Positions 15,685 through 24,559 of a stretch of 46,625 nt of DNA are shown here, one piece after another. The notes beneath the pieces are model-generated. The model was not told the origin of the DNA, did no database searches, and was given only the letters and a program-made list of their open reading frames with translations. Made by a program: the position numbers and the translations under genes. Source of the DNA: Candidatus Onthovicinus excrementipullorum (lineage in GTDB: Bacteria; Bacillota; Clostridia; Oscillospirales; Acutalibacteraceae). Within the stretch, counting starts at the first letter, position 1, and the number at the start of each line of letters is the position of its first letter. The stretch is taken from NCBI GenBank assembly GCA_018712345.1, contig DVHG01000021.1, positions 1 to 46,625 on the forward strand, read 5' to 3'.

Positions 15685-16194
15685 ATGATATTAGAAACCG
15701 AACGATTGATGTTAAGAGAGATGAAGCAGACCGATTTTCAAGATTTGGCTGAAATTTTGCAAAACCCTAAAGTTATGTACGCCTACGAGCATGATTTTTC
15801 CGACAATGATGTTCAAGTATGGCTTGACCGGCAAATAGACCGATACAAAAAATATGGATTCGGGTTGTGGGCAGTCGTATTGAAAGATACCGGCGAAATG
15901 ATAGGGCAAGCGGGGCTTACAATGCAGCCCTACAAAAATACGCAAGTGCTTGAAATTGGATATTTGCTGAAAGAAAAATTTTGGCACTGCGGATATGCAA
16001 GGGAAGCGGCTATGGGGTGCAAGAAATACGCTTTTGAGAATTTAAATAGGGATAAAGTGTATTCAATCATAAAAGCGGATAACATCGCTTCTATGAAGGT
16101 GGCCGAAAGTATTGGTATGAGTAAAGAGGATGAATTTATCACGCAATATTATAACGGTGATATGCTTCATTTTCTCTATTCGGTCCATAAATGA
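15685..16194 (+). CDS. GNAT family N-acetyltransferase (RimJ/RimL-like)
   Basis: The 169 residues begin ILETERLMLREM, the usual opening of the RimJ/RimL/Acetyltransf_3 group, followed by a GLWAVVLKDTGEMIGQAGL strand pair. The acetyl-CoA site is near 93-112 (EIGYLLKEKFWHCGYAREA) and motif B follows (NIASMKVAESIGM). It would acetylate an amino group on a protein or small molecule. ATG 15685 with GAGGT upstream is preferred to the in-frame GTG at 15649. The base composition is more AT-rich than the flanking genes, hinting at acquisition. The methyltransferase gene follows in the same direction, and the two may form a small accessory unit. Confidence 0.85.
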   Translation: MILETERLMLREMKQTDFQDLAEILQNPKVMYAYEHDFSDNDVQVWLDRQIDRYKKYGFGLWAVVLKDTGEMIGQAGLTMQPYKNTQVLEIGYLLKEKFWHCGYAREAAMGCKKYAFENLNRDKVYSIIKADNIASMKVAESIGMSKEDEFITQYYNGDMLHFLYSVHK

Positions 16195-16253
16195 TTTTTA
16201 TTGAATATTCACTTTGCATTATACGGAAAACCAGAATGAAAGAAGGGGATCAA

Positions 16254-17066
16254 ATGAGGAAAGAATGGGAGACAGTAAAAGCGTATTACGACGAAAACGC
16301 GGTCAAGGAATGGGAGCGGCTTGAGAACAATCCGTTTGAGTTTTTGTTCACCACTTATATGATGGAGCGGTGGATCAAACCGGGAGACCGGCTTCTGGAT
16401 ATTGGGGGCGGCCCCGGGCGGTATAGCATTTATTTTGCGCAAAAAGGATGCGATGTGACCTTGGTCGATTTATCGGAGGGGAACATCGCGCTGGCAAAGG
16501 AAAAGGCGAAAGAGAGAAACGTCACCTTTTCATCCTTTGCAAAAAACTGTCTGGAATTGGATGAGCTGAATTTAGGGCAGTTTGACCACGTTTTCCTCAT
16601 GGGCCCTCTTTACCACTTAAAGGAAGAGGCGGAGCAAAGGAGAGCGGTTTCGGTCGCCCTTTCCCATTTGAAGCCCGGCGGAAAATTGTATGTATCCTTT
16701 ATTCTGCTGTTTGCAGGGGTTCTTTACAATTTGCAAAATGCGGGCTGTATCATGGAGGACTTCGGCAATCCGGAGACGAAAGTCGCCTTCGACCAGATTC
16801 TCACCGGGGAGAATTACACCGGCCCGGCGTTTACCAGCACGTGTTTCTTCCACCAGAACAATATCCTCCCCTTTATGGAGCAGTTCCCGTTAAAGAAGCT
16901 GTCGCTTTTCGGGCAGGAGGGGATTCTGGGCCCGAACCGGCTTGATATTGTGACGAGGAGCCGGGAAGAGTTAGACAGCTGGATCCAGGTCGGCAAAATG
17001 CTTTTAGAGGTGCCGGAGCTGCTCTCCTATTCGGAGCACGCCATGTATGTCGGCGAAAAATTATAA
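16254..17066 (+). CDS. SAM-dependent methyltransferase
   Basis: This class I methyltransferase of 270 residues has motif I LLDIGGGPG at 47-55, an acidic end of strand 2 (VTLVDLS) and a DHVFLMGPLYHL motif IV near 112-123. The N-terminal pattern (YYDENAVKEWERL) is typical of small-molecule methyltransferases of the Methyltransf_11/25 type. The acceptor is unknown. ATG 16254 is preferred because GAAGGGGA is 6 bases upstream; in-frame starts at 16191 and 16236 lack such a site. It follows the GNAT gene closely. Confidence 0.85.
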   Translation: MRKEWETVKAYYDENAVKEWERLENNPFEFLFTTYMMERWIKPGDRLLDIGGGPGRYSIYFAQKGCDVTLVDLSEGNIALAKEKAKERNVTFSSFAKNCLELDELNLGQFDHVFLMGPLYHLKEEAEQRRAVSVALSHLKPGGKLYVSFILLFAGVLYNLQNAGCIMEDFGNPETKVAFDQILTGENYTGPAFTSTCFFHQNNILPFMEQFPLKKLSLFGQEGILGPNRLDIVTRSREELDSWIQVGKMLLEVPELLSYSEHAMYVGEKL

Positions 17067-17084
17067 AAATGCGGTTCAGGATTT

Positions 17085-17200
17085 TCTCCCGAGCTGAGAT
17101 GGTCAACGGGATAGCCCATTCGGCGCTATTCCTCTAATTCCAGACTCAGGAATTTCCGCCGGGGTGGGACCGCGTGGGTATGATGGGACTGAACAAAAGC
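17085..17200 (+). promoter_or_regulatory. T-box-like leader remnant
   Basis: GGGTGGGACCGCG at 17162-17174 matches the T-box consensus GGGTGGNACCGCG exactly. In real T-boxes this block pairs with a following C-rich strand. Here the segment beyond it (GTGGGTATGATGGGACT) lacks that complement, and no clear stem I is seen upstream. With G at the variable position, the bulge would pair with a tRNA carrying discriminator base C, as in tRNA-His. It is probably a degenerate remnant, or a leader truncated by rearrangement, ahead of the LacI-type gene. Confidence 0.4.
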
Positions 17201-17247
17201 GGCGCATGGCGCTGAATGCGGATTTTTAATGGAGGAGGTGTGGCGTT

Positions 17248-18273
17248 GTGGCGGTGACGATCAAGCAGATCGCAGAGCGGGCGGGCGTCTCCCGCGGGAC
17301 GGTGGACCGCGCGCTCAACGGCAGGGGGCGCATTGCCCCGCAGCGGGCGGAGCAGATTTTAAAGCTGGCGGCCGAAATGGGGTATGTCCCCAAAACGCAC
17401 GGCAAGGGGCGTGCTGCGCGCAGGAGAATCAGGATCGGTGTCGTGACCCAGTTGGCCCATTCCTCCTTTATGCTGGAGGTGAACCGCGGTATCCGCCGGG
17501 CGGCGGAGGAACTGCGCTATCGGGGGGGCGAAGTGATTTTGAAAGAGGGGCCGTCCGTAGATGAGGCGGAGCAGCTGCGGGCGATTGAGGAGCTGGAGGC
17601 GCAGGGGATCGGCGGCCTGGCGATCATGCCGGTGGAGTGTGAGCGTGTCCGGAAAAAGCTCAATGACCTGATTGATGCAAAGGGAGTCCCGGTGGTTACC
17701 TTTAACTCCGATATCGTGGGGACAAACAGGCTCTGCTTTGTCGGGATGGACAACAGGGCGAGCGGACGGACTGCGGCGGGGCTGCTGGGGCTGATGACGC
17801 GGGGCAGCGGTAAGGTGCTCATCATCACGGGCTATTTCAGCAATCACGTGGACAACCAGCGCGTGGATGGTTTTATCGATGAACTCAAGAACAGCTATCC
17901 CGGTATGGAGATCGCCGGGGTCCACGGCAGCTTTGACGAGACATCGGAGGTAGCGCGGATTATTGAGAGCACAATGATATCCACGGCGGGGATCAGCGGT
18001 ATTCTGGTGGCCTCCGGCGGCCAGGCCGGGATCGCAAAAGCCTTTGAAAAGCTGAAATTGGATAAGCGGCCCTATGTGGTCATCTATGATCAGACTCCTA
18101 AGAATGAAAAGATCCTGCGGGAGGGGACGGCTGATTTTCTCATCGATCAGAACGGATATGTTCAGGGATACCGCCCGCCGCACATTCTGGCAGATCTGCT
18201 CATCCGGGGCCAAAAACCGGAGCAGGAGTACCTGTTTACGGAGATCCGGATCAAAACAAAATACAACCTATAA
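17248..18273 (+). CDS. LacI-family transcriptional regulator of the inositol locus
   Basis: This 341-residue regulator has an N-terminal LacI helix-turn-helix (TIKQIAERAGVSRGTVDRAL, residues 4-23) and a hinge helix near 45-58. Its periplasmic-binding-protein-like effector domain begins at IRIGVVTQL (about 66) and resembles sugar-binding Peripla_BP_4 proteins. It would repress the adjacent iol operon until an inositol metabolite binds. The GTG start at 17248 is supported by GGAGGAGGTG 8 to 9 bases upstream. A terminator separates it from iolC, so the regulator is transcribed separately from the operon. Direct control of iolC is inferred from position and from operator-like repeats at its promoter. 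Confidence 0.85.
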   Translation: MAVTIKQIAERAGVSRGTVDRALNGRGRIAPQRAEQILKLAAEMGYVPKTHGKGRAARRRIRIGVVTQLAHSSFMLEVNRGIRRAAEELRYRGGEVILKEGPSVDEAEQLRAIEELEAQGIGGLAIMPVECERVRKKLNDLIDAKGVPVVTFNSDIVGTNRLCFVGMDNRASGRTAAGLLGLMTRGSGKVLIITGYFSNHVDNQRVDGFIDELKNSYPGMEIAGVHGSFDETSEVARIIESTMISTAGISGILVASGGQAGIAKAFEKLKLDKRPYVVIYDQTPKNEKILREGTADFLIDQNGYVQGYRPPHILADLLIRGQKPEQEYLFTEIRIKTKYNL

Positions 18274-18274
18274 A

Positions 18275-18307
18275 AACGCGTGCATTTTTGCGTGCGTTTT
18301 TTGTTTT
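18275..18307 (+). terminator. Terminator of the LacI-type regulator gene
   Basis: AACGCGTGCA (18275-18284) pairs along ten positions with TGCGTGCGTT (18289-18298), including two wobbles, and a T-rich tract follows. It contains GCGTGC twice, the core of the operator-like repeat at the iolC promoter. Confidence 0.75.
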
Positions 18308-18383
18308 TGTCTCCGCTTTTGATAAAAAAGACACTAAAAAATGGGCGGATTGTGGAATTTTTGAAAGATCATCCCAAAAGCTC

Positions 18384-18412
18384 TTGATGGAAATTGGAAA
18401 GCGTGCTACTAT
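18384..18412 (+). promoter_or_regulatory. Promoter of the iol operon
   Basis: TTGATG (18384-18389) and TACTAT (18407-18412) are 17 bases apart. The putative operator GCGTGCT (18401-18407) overlaps the spacer and the first base of the -10 box. Confidence 0.55.
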
Positions 18413-18459
18413 GAACCCGAAAGAGAACGCTAAAAAGCACGCAATCACAAAAAGCACGC
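18398..18459. promoter_or_regulatory. Three operator-like repeats at the iolC promoter
   Basis: AAAGCGTGCT (18398-18407) is followed by two inverted copies, AAAAAGCACGC at 18432-18442 and 18449-18459. All share the 7-mer AGCACGC or its complement. One lies over the promoter and two lie in the early transcribed region, a layout suited to repression and looping by the LacI-type regulator encoded upstream. Confidence 0.5.
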
Positions 18460-18477
18460 AGATATGGAGGTTATACA

Positions 18478-19512
18478 ATGAAGTATGTAGAATTTGACCG
18501 GTCCAGGCCGATGGATATCGTCCTGCTGGGCAGGGTGGCCATCGATTTCAATCCGGCGTACAACGATCAGGTGAAAGAGGAGTTCAAGCCCCTGAAAAAG
18601 GTCCACATGTTTGAAAAGTTTGTGGGCGGTTCCCCGGCCAATATCGCCGTGGGCGTCACCCGGCACGGGCTGAAGGCCGGCTTCATCGGCAAGGTGTCCG
18701 ATGACCAGTTCGGGGAGTACGTGGTGGACTATTTCAACGAACAGGGGATCGATACCACGCATGTTACAAAATGTACCGGCGGGCAGAAGCTGGGCCTGAC
18801 CTTCACGGAGATGCTCTCCCCCTCGGAGAGCAGCATTCTGATGTACCGTAACTGCATTGCGGATTTGCAGCTGAGCGTGGACGACATCAATGAGGACTAT
18901 ATCAAAAATACAAAGGCGCTTTTGATCTCCGGCACCTCTTTGGCGGAGAGCCCGTCCAGAGAGGCCGCCATCAAGGCGATGATGCTCGCCAAGAAGAACG
19001 GCACCGTGCTGATCTTTGACATCGATTACAGGGCGTACAACTGGAAAAATAAGGATGAGATTTCCGTCTACTATTCCATCATTGCCAAGGAGGCGGACAT
19101 CATCATGGGCTCGCGGGAGGAGTTTGACCTCACGGAAAAGCTGATCCAGCCGGGCATGACCGACGAGCAGAGCGCGGCCTACTGGCACGGGAGGAACGCT
19201 AAAATCGTGGTGATCAAGCACGGCATGAAGGGCTCTACCGCCTATACCTGCGACGGGCAAAAGTTCAGTATCAAGCCCTTCCCCGTGGAGGCGCGCAAGG
19301 GCTTTGGCGGCGGCGACGGCTACGGCGCCGGCTTCCTGTATGGCCTGTATAACGGCTGGGAGCTGCTCGACTGCCTGGAGTTTGGCTCTGCGGAGGCCTC
19401 TATGATGGTGCGCAGCAACAACTGCTCGGACGATCTGCCGGGGCCGGATGCGGTACGCGCCTTTATCCGGGAGGAAAAGGAGAAGTACGGCGAGATGGTC
19501 GCCCGGGTCTGA
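18478..19512 (+). CDS. iolC: 5-dehydro-2-deoxygluconokinase
   Basis: This 344-residue PfkB/ribokinase-family enzyme phosphorylates 2-deoxy-5-keto-D-gluconate, the fifth step of myo-inositol breakdown. It has the N-terminal substrate-binding FVGGSPANIAVG near 48-59 and the C-terminal ATP/anion-hole motif GGGDGYGAGF with catalytic D280. IolC proteins commonly read GGGD here where other sugar kinases read GAGD. GGAGG precedes the ATG. It is the first gene of the iol operon, 34 bases from iolD, directly behind a promoter with operator-like repeats. Confidence 0.9.
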   Translation: MKYVEFDRSRPMDIVLLGRVAIDFNPAYNDQVKEEFKPLKKVHMFEKFVGGSPANIAVGVTRHGLKAGFIGKVSDDQFGEYVVDYFNEQGIDTTHVTKCTGGQKLGLTFTEMLSPSESSILMYRNCIADLQLSVDDINEDYIKNTKALLISGTSLAESPSREAAIKAMMLAKKNGTVLIFDIDYRAYNWKNKDEISVYYSIIAKEADIIMGSREEFDLTEKLIQPGMTDEQSAAYWHGRNAKIVVIKHGMKGSTAYTCDGQKFSIKPFPVEARKGFGGGDGYGAGFLYGLYNGWELLDCLEFGSAEASMMVRSNNCSDDLPGPDAVRAFIREEKEKYGEMVARV

Positions 19513-19546
19513 TCGCCGATACAATCAGGAAAGGAGCGTAGATGTG

Positions 19547-21478
19547 ATGCAAAAAACAGTTCGCATGACAACTGCACAGGCAATTGTGCGGTTTCTCGAT
19601 AACCAGTATGTCTCCATGGACGGTGTGGAGACCAAGTTTGTGGAGGGCTTTTTTACAATTTTCGGGCACGGGATCGCCGTGGGCCTCGGGGAGGCGCTGG
19701 ATACCGATCCCGGGGAGTTGAAGGTGTTTCAGGGCCGGAATGAGCAGGGTATGTGCCATGCGGCCATCGCCTTTGCCAAGCAGAATAACCGCAGGCGTAT
19801 CATCGCCTGCGCCTCCTCCATCGGTCCGGGGGCGGCCAATATGGTAACGGCGTGCGCCACAGCCACGGTGAACAATCTCCCTTTGCTCGTATTCCCGTCG
19901 GATACCTTTGCCTCCCGGCAGCCGGACCCGGTGCTGCAGCAGCTTGAGCAGAGCAGCAGCCTGGCCGTCACCACCAATGATGCGTTCCGCCCGGTCTGCA
20001 AGTACTGGGACCGCATCACCCGGCCGGAGATGGTCATGACCGCCCTCATCAATGCCGTGCGCGTGCTGACCGACCCTGCGGAGACGGGCGCGTGCTGCAT
20101 CGCCCTGTGTCAGGATGTGGAGGGGGAGTCCTTTGACTTCCCGGAGTATTTCTTTCAAAAGCGGGTCCACCGCATCACGCGGCCTGTGGCGGTGGATGAG
20201 GAGCTGGAGGATATCGCATCGGTGATCGCACAGGCCAAAAAGCCGCTGGTGATCGTCGGCGGCGGCGTCCGTTATTCGGAGGCCGGGGAGACGGTCGAGC
20301 ACTTCTGCGAGGAGTTCGGGATCCCCTTCGGGGAGACGCAGGGCGGCAAGAGCGCCTGTAAGAGCAGCCATCCCTGCTGCCTGGGCGGGATCGGCGTGAC
20401 GGGAACGTACGCCTCCAATGTCATCGCAAAGGATGCGGATGTGGTCGTTGCGATCGGGTCCAGGCTCTCCGATTTCACCACCAGCTCCAAGCACCTGTTC
20501 CGGCGGGACGATGTGCAGTTTGTCACTATCAATAACTGCCGCTTCCACGCCTATAAGATGGATGCGGTCAAGGCGGTGGGGGACGCGAAGGTGACTGTGG
20601 AGGCGCTGGCCGATAAACTGCGCGCCAGAGGGTATCACGCCGCCTATACGGATGAGATCGCGCACGCCAAAAAGGCGTGGGATGAGGAGCTTGAGCGGCT
20701 GGGCAGCATTGCATATACGGGGGAGGACTTTGAGCCGATTATCAAGGCGAGGGATCCCCGCACCATTCCGGAGTTTGTCAAAATGACGCACGGCACGATC
20801 ACCCAGACCGCGGCGCTGGCGGCGATCAACCGCACCATTGATCCGGATGCCACGATCATCACGGCGGGCGGTTCCCTGCCCAGCTGCATGCAGCGCATGT
20901 GGCGCACCGACAAGCGCGGCGGCTATCATGCGGAGTATGGTTACTCCTGCATGGGTTATGAGGTCGCGGCCACCCTCGGCGTGAAGATGGTGGAGCCGGA
21001 TAACGAGGTCTACTGTGTGGTAGGGGACTCCAGCTTCCAGATGATGCACAGTGAGATCATGACGATCATGCAGGAGCGCAAAAAGGTCAATATCCTGATC
21101 TTTGACAACTGCGGGTTCGGCTGCATCAATAATCTGGAGATGAACAACGGCATCGGCAGTCTGGCGACGGAGTTCCGCTACACGGACGGGAAAAAGCCCA
21201 CCGGGGACCTGATCCCCGTCGACTACGCAAAGATCGGCGAGGGCTACGGCCTGAAGAGCTACACCTGCCGGACGATTCAGGAGCTGGTGGATGCATTGGA
21301 GGACGCCAAAAAGCAGACGGTCGCCTGCCTGTTTGACCTGAAGGTGCTGCCCAAGACCATGACGGACGGCTATGAGTCCTGGTGGAATGTGGGCATCGCC
21401 ACCACCTCGCAGAAGGAGAGCGTGCGGGAGGCCTGTGAGGACGTCCTGAAAGGGCGCAGTGAGTCCAGAGCCTATTGA
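19547..21478 (+). CDS. iolD: 3D-(3,5/4)-trihydroxycyclohexane-1,2-dione acylhydrolase
   Basis: This 643-residue thiamine-diphosphate enzyme opens the ring of diketo-inositol to give 5-deoxyglucuronate. It has the three-domain layout of the acetolactate synthase superfamily: an N-terminal PYR domain with the activating glutamate segment (GRNEQGMCHAAI), a central domain, and a C-terminal PP domain. The ThDP/Mg motif reads G493-D-S495 followed by FDNCGFGCINN, so the third position is Ser where the common motif is GDG. ATG 19547 (or GTG 19544, one codon earlier) fits AGGAG at 19532-19536; the long open frame upstream overlaps iolC and is not used. Confidence 0.93.
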   Translation: MQKTVRMTTAQAIVRFLDNQYVSMDGVETKFVEGFFTIFGHGIAVGLGEALDTDPGELKVFQGRNEQGMCHAAIAFAKQNNRRRIIACASSIGPGAANMVTACATATVNNLPLLVFPSDTFASRQPDPVLQQLEQSSSLAVTTNDAFRPVCKYWDRITRPEMVMTALINAVRVLTDPAETGACCIALCQDVEGESFDFPEYFFQKRVHRITRPVAVDEELEDIASVIAQAKKPLVIVGGGVRYSEAGETVEHFCEEFGIPFGETQGGKSACKSSHPCCLGGIGVTGTYASNVIAKDADVVVAIGSRLSDFTTSSKHLFRRDDVQFVTINNCRFHAYKMDAVKAVGDAKVTVEALADKLRARGYHAAYTDEIAHAKKAWDEELERLGSIAYTGEDFEPIIKARDPRTIPEFVKMTHGTITQTAALAAINRTIDPDATIITAGGSLPSCMQRMWRTDKRGGYHAEYGYSCMGYEVAATLGVKMVEPDNEVYCVVGDSSFQMMHSEIMTIMQERKKVNILIFDNCGFGCINNLEMNNGIGSLATEFRYTDGKKPTGDLIPVDYAKIGEGYGLKSYTCRTIQELVDALEDAKKQTVACLFDLKVLPKTMTDGYESWWNVGIATTSQKESVREACEDVLKGRSESRAY

Positions 21479-21500
21479 TAATGATCGGAGGGATTTTTTG

Positions 21501-22286
21501 ATGGGAAAGGTATTTGGATATCCCGAATTTGACGCAAACGGTGAAAAAATCCTCACCACCTATGACAACGACTATCGAGATATGATGATGGATATCCGGG
21601 TCTACCGGATGAACCCCGGCGAGACGCGCTCATTCCGGCGGGAGGGGGAGGAGACGGCCGTGCTGCTGCTGCAGGGCCGCATCACCTACCGCTGGGATGG
21701 TGAGGAGAAAACCGTCAGCCGTAAGGATGTGTTTACACAGGGGCCGTGGTGCCTGCATGTGTGCACCGGTACGGCGGTGGAGGTTCTGGCGGACACCGCG
21801 GCGGAGATCCTCGTCCAGTGCACGAAAAATGAGCGGGAATTCCCCGCGCATCTGTACTGCCCGGAGGACGCCCCCTGGGGCTACTCCTGTGTTGGGAAAT
21901 TCGGCAATGTGGCCAAGCGGCGGGTTAACACCATTTTCGATCACGACATCGCCCCCTGGTCCAATATGGTGCTCGGCGAGGTGCTCAACGACCGTGGCAA
22001 CTGGTCCGGTTATCTGCCGCACCGCCATCCGCAGCCGGAGACCTATTATTTCAAGTTTGACCGGCCGGAGGGGTTCGGCGCCAGCTTTGTGGGCGATCAG
22101 GTGTTTAAGAGTGTCGAGGGGAGCTTTTCCGCGATCCCCGGCGGGGAGCTGCATCCGCAGGCCGTCGCGCCCGGATTCCAGATGTACACCTGCTGGATGA
22201 TCCGTCATCTGGACGGCAACCCCTGGCTTCAGACGGACCGCTGTGAGGATGAGCGCTATATCTGGCTGCACGACGCGGAATTTTAG
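21501..22286 (+). CDS. iolB: 5-deoxy-glucuronate isomerase
   Basis: This 261-residue bicupin protein isomerises 5-deoxy-D-glucuronate to 2-deoxy-5-keto-D-gluconate. The second cupin carries the metal-binding pattern HRHPQPETYYFKF near 176-188 and a later GGELHPQAVAPGF. The start is ATG 21501 with CGGAGGG upstream; an earlier in-frame ATG at 21459 overlaps iolD and lacks a site. It is placed 22 bases after iolD and 24 bases before the iron dehydrogenase. Confidence 0.93.
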   Translation: MGKVFGYPEFDANGEKILTTYDNDYRDMMMDIRVYRMNPGETRSFRREGEETAVLLLQGRITYRWDGEEKTVSRKDVFTQGPWCLHVCTGTAVEVLADTAAEILVQCTKNEREFPAHLYCPEDAPWGYSCVGKFGNVAKRRVNTIFDHDIAPWSNMVLGEVLNDRGNWSGYLPHRHPQPETYYFKFDRPEGFGASFVGDQVFKSVEGSFSAIPGGELHPQAVAPGFQMYTCWMIRHLDGNPWLQTDRCEDERYIWLHDAEF

Positions 22287-22310
22287 GATTCCGGCGGGAA
22301 AGGAGTAACT

Positions 22311-23462
22311 ATGGCAAGAGAATTTATGGTACCGGGCCGCATCATCTCCGGGGCAGGCGCCCTCCAAATGGCGGAGCCGGCTCTTCGGGCAATGGGCACC
22401 CGGGCATTGATCGTCACGGATCCGGTCATGATCGACCTCGGGAACTGCGCCAAGGTAGAGGCGGCGCTGAAAAATCAGGGCGTGGCCTACAGCATCTTCT
22501 CCGGCGTCACAGGCGAACCGACGGACCGGATGATCGAGGCGGGGCTGCGGGCATACCGGGAGGGGAACTGTGACTTTATGGTGGCCCTCGGCGGCGGAAG
22601 CCCCATGGACGCCATGAAGGCCATCGGATCCCTTGTGGCGCACAGCGGAAAAATTGCGGACTATATGGGGAAGGTCATCGATGTGGAAATGCCTCCCATG
22701 GCGGCGATCCCCACCACGGCCGGCACCGGATCGGAGGCCACGCAGTTCACCATCATCACGGATACGGAAAAGGATGTTAAGATGCTTTTGAAGGGGCCGG
22801 TGCTCCTGCCACAGCTGGCGATCATCGACCCACAGTTCACCATGACGGCGCCACCCGCAGTCACGGCGGCCACCGGGCTGGACGCCCTGTGCCACGCGGT
22901 GGAGGCCTATACCTCCCGGCGGGCACAGACCCTGTCGGACACCTTTGCCCTGTCTGCGGTCAGGCGGATCTTCCGCAATCTGCCCACGGTTTATCAGGAG
23001 GGGCGCAATGAGGAGGCACGGGTGCAGATGTCCGTAGCGGCGCTGGAGGCGGGGATTGCGTTCAACAATGCCTCCGTCACCATTATCCACGGGATGAGCC
23101 GCCCCATCGGCGCCCTGTTCCACGTGGCCCACGGCATCTCCAATGCCATGCTGATGCACAAGTGTCTGGCTTTCGCCCTGCCGGGCGCCTATGGCCGCTT
23201 TGCGGATCTGGGGCGCGCCGTCGGCGTGGCCGGGGACGGCGATCTGGATCAGACGGCGGCGGAGAAATTCCTCGCCGCGATCGGGGAGATGCTCCGTCAG
23301 CTGGAAATCCCCACGCTGGAAGCATACGGGATCGACCGGGAAGCGTTTTTCAAGGCGATCGACAAGATGGCGCACGATGCCATGGTCAGCGGCAGCCCCC
23401 AGAACACCCTGCGGGATGTCACGGAGGACGATGTCCGGGAGATTTATAAAAAATTGTGGTAA
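22311..23462 (+). CDS. Iron-containing alcohol dehydrogenase in the inositol operon
   Basis: This 383-residue group III (Fe-ADH) enzyme has the NAD(P)-binding GGGSPMDAMKAIG at 94-106 and all four metal ligands spaced as in FucO: D191, H195, H260 and H274. The family reduces aldehydes or oxidises alcohols using Fe(II). It is embedded between iolB and iolG with normal operon spacing, while iolA (malonate semialdehyde dehydrogenase) is missing. I therefore infer that it reduces malonate semialdehyde to 3-hydroxypropionate under anaerobic conditions. Alternatives are oxidation of another cyclitol or reduction of a different semialdehyde. Confidence 0.88.
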   Translation: MAREFMVPGRIISGAGALQMAEPALRAMGTRALIVTDPVMIDLGNCAKVEAALKNQGVAYSIFSGVTGEPTDRMIEAGLRAYREGNCDFMVALGGGSPMDAMKAIGSLVAHSGKIADYMGKVIDVEMPPMAAIPTTAGTGSEATQFTIITDTEKDVKMLLKGPVLLPQLAIIDPQFTMTAPPAVTAATGLDALCHAVEAYTSRRAQTLSDTFALSAVRRIFRNLPTVYQEGRNEEARVQMSVAALEAGIAFNNASVTIIHGMSRPIGALFHVAHGISNAMLMHKCLAFALPGAYGRFADLGRAVGVAGDGDLDQTAAEKFLAAIGEMLRQLEIPTLEAYGIDREAFFKAIDKMAHDAMVSGSPQNTLRDVTEDDVREIYKKLW

Positions 23463-23519
23463 ATGGCGGCGGGCCGCCTCAATAAAAATAGCCTGCACAC
23501 GCAGGAGAAGGAGCTTGAA

Positions 23520-24530
23520 ATGATAAAGGTAGGCATCATCGGCGCGGGCCGAATCGGGAAAGTACATATCACCAGCATTACAACCCGCGTTCCGGACGCG
23601 GCAATCAAAACGGTGGCGGATCCCTTTTTGACGGAGGAGACGGCCGCCTGGGCGAAGAGTATGGGCGTGGAGAAGACCACAAAGGATTATCATGAGATCA
23701 TTGATGATCCGGAGATCGACGCGGTGCTGATCTGTTCCTCTACGGACACGCATTCCCCCATCTCTCTGGAGGCAATTCGGGCCGGGAAGCATGTGTTCTG
23801 CGAAAAACCCATTGATCACGACGTGGAAAAGATCCGCGAGGTCATTCAGGCGCTGGAGGGGACGGGCCTGAAATATCAGGTGGGCTTCAACCGGCGCTTT
23901 GACCACAATTTTGAGGCGCTGCAGCAGGCGGTTGCAGCGGGGAAGGTCGGCAAACCTGAGATCATCAAGATCACGTCCCGTGACCCGGAGCCGCCCGGAA
24001 TCGACTACGTAAAGGTTTCCGGCGGTATGTTCCTGGATATGACAATCCATGACTTTGACATGGCGCGTTTCCTCGCCGGGTGCGATGCCACGGAGGTCTA
24101 TGTGCAGGCTGCCAATCTCGTGGACCCGGCCATCGGGGAGGCGGGCGACGTCGATACGGCGGTGATCACCCTCCAGATGGAGAATGGCGCCATCGCCGTG
24201 ATCGACAACTGCCGGAAGGCCGTCTACGGCTATGACCAGCGGGCGGAGGTGTTCGGATCAGAGGGAATGGCGGCCATCACCAATGATACGCAGTCCTCCA
24301 CTGTGATCAGCACCGGTAGCGGTGTCACGGGGGAGAAGCCCCTCTTCTTCTTCCTGGAGCGGTACATGGATGCATACGGGAAGGAAGTGGCTGCTTTCAT
24401 TGACGCCATCGTCCACGATAAGGAGACGCCCCTGAACGTAATGGACGGCCTCAAGCCGGTGCTGATGGGTCTGGCGGCCCAAAAATCCTATGAGGAGCAC
24501 AGGCCGGTCAAAATTTCCGAAATCGTGTGA
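23520..24530 (+). CDS. iolG: Inositol 2-dehydrogenase (Gfo/Idh/MocA family)
   Basis: This 336-residue NAD-dependent enzyme would oxidise myo-inositol to 2-keto-myo-inositol (inosose), the first step of the pathway. The N-terminal Rossmann motif is VGIIGAGRIG at 4-13, and the family EKP is at 95-97. The catalytic residues correspond to K96, D173 and H177, the Lys-Asp-His set of characterised IolG. ATG 23520 has AGGAGAAGGAG upstream; the open frame before it begins right at the dehydrogenase stop and is not used. Neighbouring iolE takes its product. Confidence 0.9.
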   Translation: MIKVGIIGAGRIGKVHITSITTRVPDAAIKTVADPFLTEETAAWAKSMGVEKTTKDYHEIIDDPEIDAVLICSSTDTHSPISLEAIRAGKHVFCEKPIDHDVEKIREVIQALEGTGLKYQVGFNRRFDHNFEALQQAVAAGKVGKPEIIKITSRDPEPPGIDYVKVSGGMFLDMTIHDFDMARFLAGCDATEVYVQAANLVDPAIGEAGDVDTAVITLQMENGAIAVIDNCRKAVYGYDQRAEVFGSEGMAAITNDTQSSTVISTGSGVTGEKPLFFFLERYMDAYGKEVAAFIDAIVHDKETPLNVMDGLKPVLMGLAAQKSYEEHRPVKISEIV

Positions 24531-24559
24531 ATCTATCTGCGGAAAGGAGAGGCACATAG

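Noticed and set aside
19463-24050. Two very long minus-strand frames (698 and 806 residues) across iolD to iolG
   Set aside because: They are antisense shadows of the iol genes with biased composition and no domain signatures.
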